Assembly (NCBI GenBank): GCA_015661045.1
Contig: JACVQG010000098.1
Span: 1-5,995 of the forward strand
Direction: 5' to 3'
Length of the DNA stretch: 5,995 nt
Source of the DNA: Dehalococcoidia bacterium
GTDB lineage: Bacteria; Chloroflexota; Dehalococcoidia; JACVQG01
The notes under the pieces are model-generated. The model did not search any database, was not told the origin of the DNA, and was given only the letters and a program-made list of their open reading frames with translations. Position 1 is the first letter of the stretch. Every line of letters begins with the position of its first letter. Shown piece after piece: positions 4,887-5,995 of this stretch. The position numbers were made by a program, and so were the translations under genes.

Positions 4887-5687
4887 TCACGGCCAGATGC
4901 CCGGCCACTTTGGCTCGCGCTTCTCAACAAAGGCTTTGGTGCCCTCGCGGTGGTCTTCTTTACCGAATGTGGCGGTGAACTCGATGCCCAGGGATGCATC
5001 CAGAACCAGGTTGACCTCATCCCGCAGTCGTTTGTTGATACATATCTTAGTCCAGCGGATGGCACGGGTAGGACCGAAGGCCAGACGTTTGGCGAAGCCC
5101 ATAGCCATCGGCATCACCTGGTCTCGAGGTACGATATGGTTGACAATGCCGAGAGACTCGGCCTTCTTAGCATCTATGAGGTCTCCGGTGAGGAGTAGCT
5201 CCTTGGCTTTGGACATGCCTGCCAGCAACGGCCAGACGATTGCCCCGCTATCTCCGGCCACCATGCCAATCCGCACATGGGGGTCGCCCAGTTTGGCATC
5301 GTCGGCGCAGATAATAATATCGCTGAACAGGGCTATATTCGCTGCCAGGCCGATGGCATCACCATTGAGAGCGGCTATCACCGGCTTTTCCATAGACAGG
5401 ACGTTCATGATGAGACGTCTGGCGCCGTGGAGGTCTGTATATTGCTTGCCAGTCTCTAATGTCTCCACCATCCCCTTCAGGTCACCCCCGGCGGAGAAAC
5501 ATCGGCCGGCGCCGGTGAGGAGAGCAACATAAACTTCGTCATCGGCCATCAGGTCCACCCAGATGTCCTCCAGCTCGTGGTGCATGGTGGCATCAATGGC
5601 GTTGAGGGCCTGTGGCCGGTTGAGGGTAACGGTGGCAATTCTGTCTTTCTTTTCAACCTTGAGCGTAGTATAGCGTTTGTAGTCCAT
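4887..5687 (-). CDS. Crotonase-superfamily enzyme (enoyl-CoA hydratase/isomerase family)
   Basis: 266 residues, the usual crotonase length. Landmarks: an N-terminal strand with VTLNRPQALNAID (20-32), the first oxyanion-hole segment FSAGGDL (64-70), the second NGDAIGLAANIAL (108-120) with ADDAKLGDPHVRIGMVAG after it (128-145), and the trimer-interface helix KAKELLLTGDLIDAKKAESLGIVNHIV (160-186). The C-terminal TKAFVEKREPKWPG (250-263) is typical. Of the two catalytic glutamates of classical hydratases, the second position appears filled (Glu163) but the first is histidine (His137, in GDPHVRIG). The reaction on the CoA thioester may therefore not be plain hydration; this DPHVR subgroup is widespread and mostly uncharacterised. 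The ATG at 5687 follows AGGAGG (5703-5698) at 10 bases, and a strong promoter lies upstream. It converges on the island and shares no operon with it. Confidence 0.9.
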   Translation of the reverse strand: MDYKRYTTLKVEKKDRIATVTLNRPQALNAIDATMHHELEDIWVDLMADDEVYVALLTGAGRCFSAGGDLKGMVETLETGKQYTDLHGARRLIMNVLSMEKPVIAALNGDAIGLAANIALFSDIIICADDAKLGDPHVRIGMVAGDSGAIVWPLLAGMSKAKELLLTGDLIDAKKAESLGIVNHIVPRDQVMPMAMGFAKRLAFGPTRAIRWTKICINKRLRDEVNLVLDASLGIEFTATFGKEDHREGTKAFVEKREPKWPGIWP

Positions 5688-5721
5688 TGTAGCTTCGCCT
5701 CCTTGTAAAAATTTTGGCCTT

Positions 5722-5750
5722 ATTATGCTCTTTTAGGAAAGATGTTTCAA
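5722..5750 (-). promoter_or_regulatory. Sigma70-type promoter of the crotonase gene
   Basis: On the minus strand TTGAAA (5750-5745) and CATAAT (5727-5722) are separated by 17 bases; each hexamer matches the housekeeping consensus at five of six positions. Transcription would begin near 5715, giving a leader of roughly 28 bases that contains the AGGAGG ribosome binding site. Confidence 0.65.
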
Positions 5751-5793
5751 TATCTGATGCCCATTCATTGGGGAAGATATGGTAGAAAAATAA

Positions 5794-5847
5794 AAAGGGG
5801 AAAAATCGTTACTAACCTGAACAGGTTATATCTGATTTTTCCCCTTT
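5794..5847 (-). terminator. Long nested inverted repeat, likely bidirectional terminator
   Basis: AAAGGGGAAAAATC (5794-5807) pairs perfectly with its reverse complement at 5834-5847, a 14-bp stem. The 26-base loop contains a second perfect palindrome, TAACCTGAACAGGTTA (5813-5828). In the minus direction the stem is followed by TTATTTTTC, giving a U-rich tail, so it would best terminate a leftward transcript entering from beyond the right edge, upstream of the crotonase promoter. In the plus direction no T run follows beyond the arm itself. The inner 16-bp palindrome could instead be a regulator site. Confidence 0.6.
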
Positions 5848-5963
5848 AAGCCCTCTGCTTCTATGTAATTTTCAACACAGAAAAGAAGTTATATTTGTTA
5901 CTAATGGTCTTAAAATAAAATGGACTCCTAAAACATTACCCGAGGCTGTCCGAAATTGTCATT

Positions 5964-5995
5964 CTGGAGCGAAGCGAAGAATCTCAGGGCTGGGG
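5964..5995 (+). repeat. Dispersed repeat (GGAGCGAAGCGAAG type), right-end copy, possibly cut by the window
   Basis: CTGGAGCGAAGCGAAG followed by AATCTCAGGGCTGGGG runs to the last base of the window. It is the plus-strand counterpart of the copy at 4754-4787 and may continue beyond the edge. Confidence 0.75.

Larger units (their letters stand above)
5688..5995. other. Intergenic region at the right end
   Basis: No protein-like reading frame is visible on either strand in these 308 bases. It holds the crotonase ribosome binding site and promoter (5698-5750), the nested inverted repeat (5794-5847) and the dispersed repeat (5964-5995). The AT-rich stretch 5851-5960 shows nothing I can name. Confidence 0.6.

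Noticed and set aside
4795..5532. Long plus-strand open frame (245 residues) opposite the crotonase gene
   Set aside because: It is Arg/Ser/Pro-rich with no family look and lies fully antisense to a gene with clear crotonase motifs, ribosome binding site and promoter.

Overview
The window looks like an accessory stretch of a bacterial chromosome of moderate GC. Dispersed repeats, toxin-antitoxin pieces, a four-helix-bundle protein and acyl-CoA-type enzymes suggest a Chloroflexota/Dehalococcoidia-like subsurface lineage. That placement is a guess from style: no rRNA, tRNA or ribosomal-protein gene is present to anchor it.

Layout. Positions 2-220 (+) hold the 3' end of a 23S rRNA-intervening-sequence-type four-helix-bundle gene, whose tail dissolves into an 18-bp tandem repeat. 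Positions 267-1061 (+) encode an alpha/beta hydrolase with a complete catalytic triad. A minus-strand island follows (4752 down to 1139). In transcription order it holds a beheaded toxin remnant (4752-4633), its antitoxin-like partner (4628-4437, GTG start), a 525-residue HEAT-repeat protein with a C-terminal zinc ribbon (4335-2758), a BrnT-like toxin (2714-2430, TTG start), its overlapping BrnA-like antitoxin (2443-2180), a 60-residue antitoxin-like protein (2122-1940), and a second, shorter HEAT/zinc-ribbon protein (1846-1139). Beyond the island, 5687-4887 (-) encodes a crotonase-family enzyme with a good sigma70-type promoter. The right end (5688-5995) is intergenic and holds a large nested inverted repeat and one copy of a dispersed repeat.

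How it fits together. The two HEAT proteins are paralogues. Their first half-repeat, last repeat and C-terminal Cys4 ribbon match each other, while the middle differs (4 versus 14 repeats). The short one has lost its original start through an apparent one-base deletion just after the ATG at 1908. Toxin-antitoxin material sits between and beside the paralogues. The two metabolic genes converge on the island, and in both the sequence right after the stop codon is a purine-rich tract followed by GTAGTTGCCCGAT, so these boundary sequences form an inverted pair around the island. No transposase, integrase or reverse transcriptase is visible. The HEAT/zinc-ribbon pair is the least explained component; its function cannot be read from sequence.
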